From the NCBI GenBank assembly GCA_017937485.1, contig JAGBDN010000090.1, positions 1-64,000 on the forward strand: a stretch of DNA of 64,000 nucleotides. Reading direction: 5' to 3'. Shown one piece after another: positions 63,445 through 64,000 of the stretch. Positions within the stretch are counted from its first letter, which is position 1. Each line of letters starts with the position of its first letter. Source of the stretch: Thermoguttaceae bacterium (GTDB lineage Bacteria; Planctomycetota; Planctomycetia; Pirellulales; Thermoguttaceae). The notes under the pieces are model-generated. The model made no database searches and was not told where the DNA came from. It was given only the letters and a program-made list of their open reading frames with translations. A program made the translations under genes and the position numbers.

Positions 63445-64000
63445 AGGGTTTTCCTTTAAATAACGTGAAAATATAATATAAAGCGGGATCGCGATAAAAA
63501 GGCGCGAACCCTAAAAACGTGAAAACGTAGAAAAAACTCGTAAAATATCGGGCGCGACAAGGGGGGAACGGGCCGAGAGCCGCGCAAAAATCAAAGATTC
63601 GACGGCTCGACGGGGCGGGTCGCGGCGCTTCGCTCTTTTCCGTTCCTTCATAAGTATAACGCGCGCTTTCCTTTTCGTCAAGCGTTTTCGCAAAAAAGCG
63701 GCGAGAGAAACGAAAGGCGCTTCGGCGGTTTTAAGACGTTGGTAACGCGATGTTTTGTAGTGATTTGTAAAGAGGACGGAAAAAAGAAGTTAACGCGAAC
63801 TAAAACGTTTCGGACGGAGGAAGCGACGCGGAGGAATCGAACAAATTTGGAAATTTGACGACGCTCCCGGCGGCGCGAAACGGAATATAAATATTTTTTT
63901 ATTTTTAAAACGGGGGAACGAATACAACGGTCGCGACGATTAAAACGGTCGTCGCGGTTGCGTGAAGTTGGGAAAACGAGCGAAAATGGGACGAGGGTAG
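63445..64000. other. Intergenic region at the window end
   Basis: No gene is seen. It holds the promoter of DUF1559 gene 4 and, beyond 63700, AT-richer sequence without a recognisable feature. Confidence 0.45.
63653..63681 (-). promoter_or_regulatory. Promoter of DUF1559 gene 4
   Basis: On the minus strand TTGACG (63681-63676), a 17-bp spacer and TATACT (63658-63653): a near-consensus sigma70 promoter with a leader of about 205 nt. Confidence 0.82.

Overview
The window looks like chromosomal DNA of a planctomycete. Four tandem prepilin-like proteins with the DUF1559 layout ([15 protein letters not shown] start and a late [13 protein letters not shown] motif), a transthyretin-like lipoprotein, a hydrazine-synthase-alpha-related haem protein, a Tat-exported Gfo/Idh/MocA oxidoreductase and a split GMP synthase together point to Planctomycetota. 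A Pirellulales or gut-associated lineage is a guess. The DNA is GC-rich and dominated by GTC/GAC, GCG/CGC and TCG/CGA codons. Because these are reverse complements of each other, long spurious open frames appear opposite almost every real gene; they are left out here.

Layout. 1-257: two identical tRNA-Glu genes (minus). 910-8605: a phytoene-desaturase-type FAD oxidoreductase, a FabZ-like dehydratase, the HzsA-related dihaem protein, a stand-alone Smr domain and a secreted protein of unknown function. 8923-13372: rpmA-obg, convergent glgC, then a PfkB sugar kinase. 13591-22530: DEAD-box helicase with a very long charged N-terminus, TPR protein, response regulator, Tat-exported oxidoreductase, menA and hisC. 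23125-30884: three tandem Sel1-repeat proteins, each behind a homologous terminator/promoter/leader cassette. 31123-40379: hisB followed by a duplicated hisB 3' end, a secreted protein, the ATP-pyrophosphatase half of GMP synthase, a LOTUS-like gene with a decayed tail, a secreted vWA protein, an alpha/beta hydrolase and a cyclophilin. 40584-44692: the xseB-ispA-dxs isoprenoid operon. 45121-54686 (minus): coaE, a Rho-like factor, ribH with a long Gly/Lys tail, nusB, ftsY and a TgpA-type transglutaminase. 55204-57133: rhomboid protease and hisN. 57410-63444 (minus): lipoprotein plus four DUF1559 pseudopilins.

Functional links. Dxs and IspA make isoprenyl precursors that MenA uses for menaquinone, and possibly the phytoene-desaturase-type enzyme uses too. 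HisB, HisC and HisN are three steps of histidine synthesis scattered over 36 kb. RibH-NusB and CoaE-Rho are neighbour pairs of housekeeping genes. The DUF1559 proteins and the lipoprotein are probably surface components.

The most unusual items are a Rho-like protein with a 370-residue Arg/Tyr/Asp/Asn-rich N-terminus and no arginine finger; a lumazine synthase with a polycationic tail; the three Sel1 cassettes; a LOTUS-like multidomain gene caught decaying; and repeated tandem duplication of gene 3' ends (hisB, rhomboid, helicase), together with minisatellite-like intergenic arrays and a pervasive 9-bp quasi-repeat between genes.
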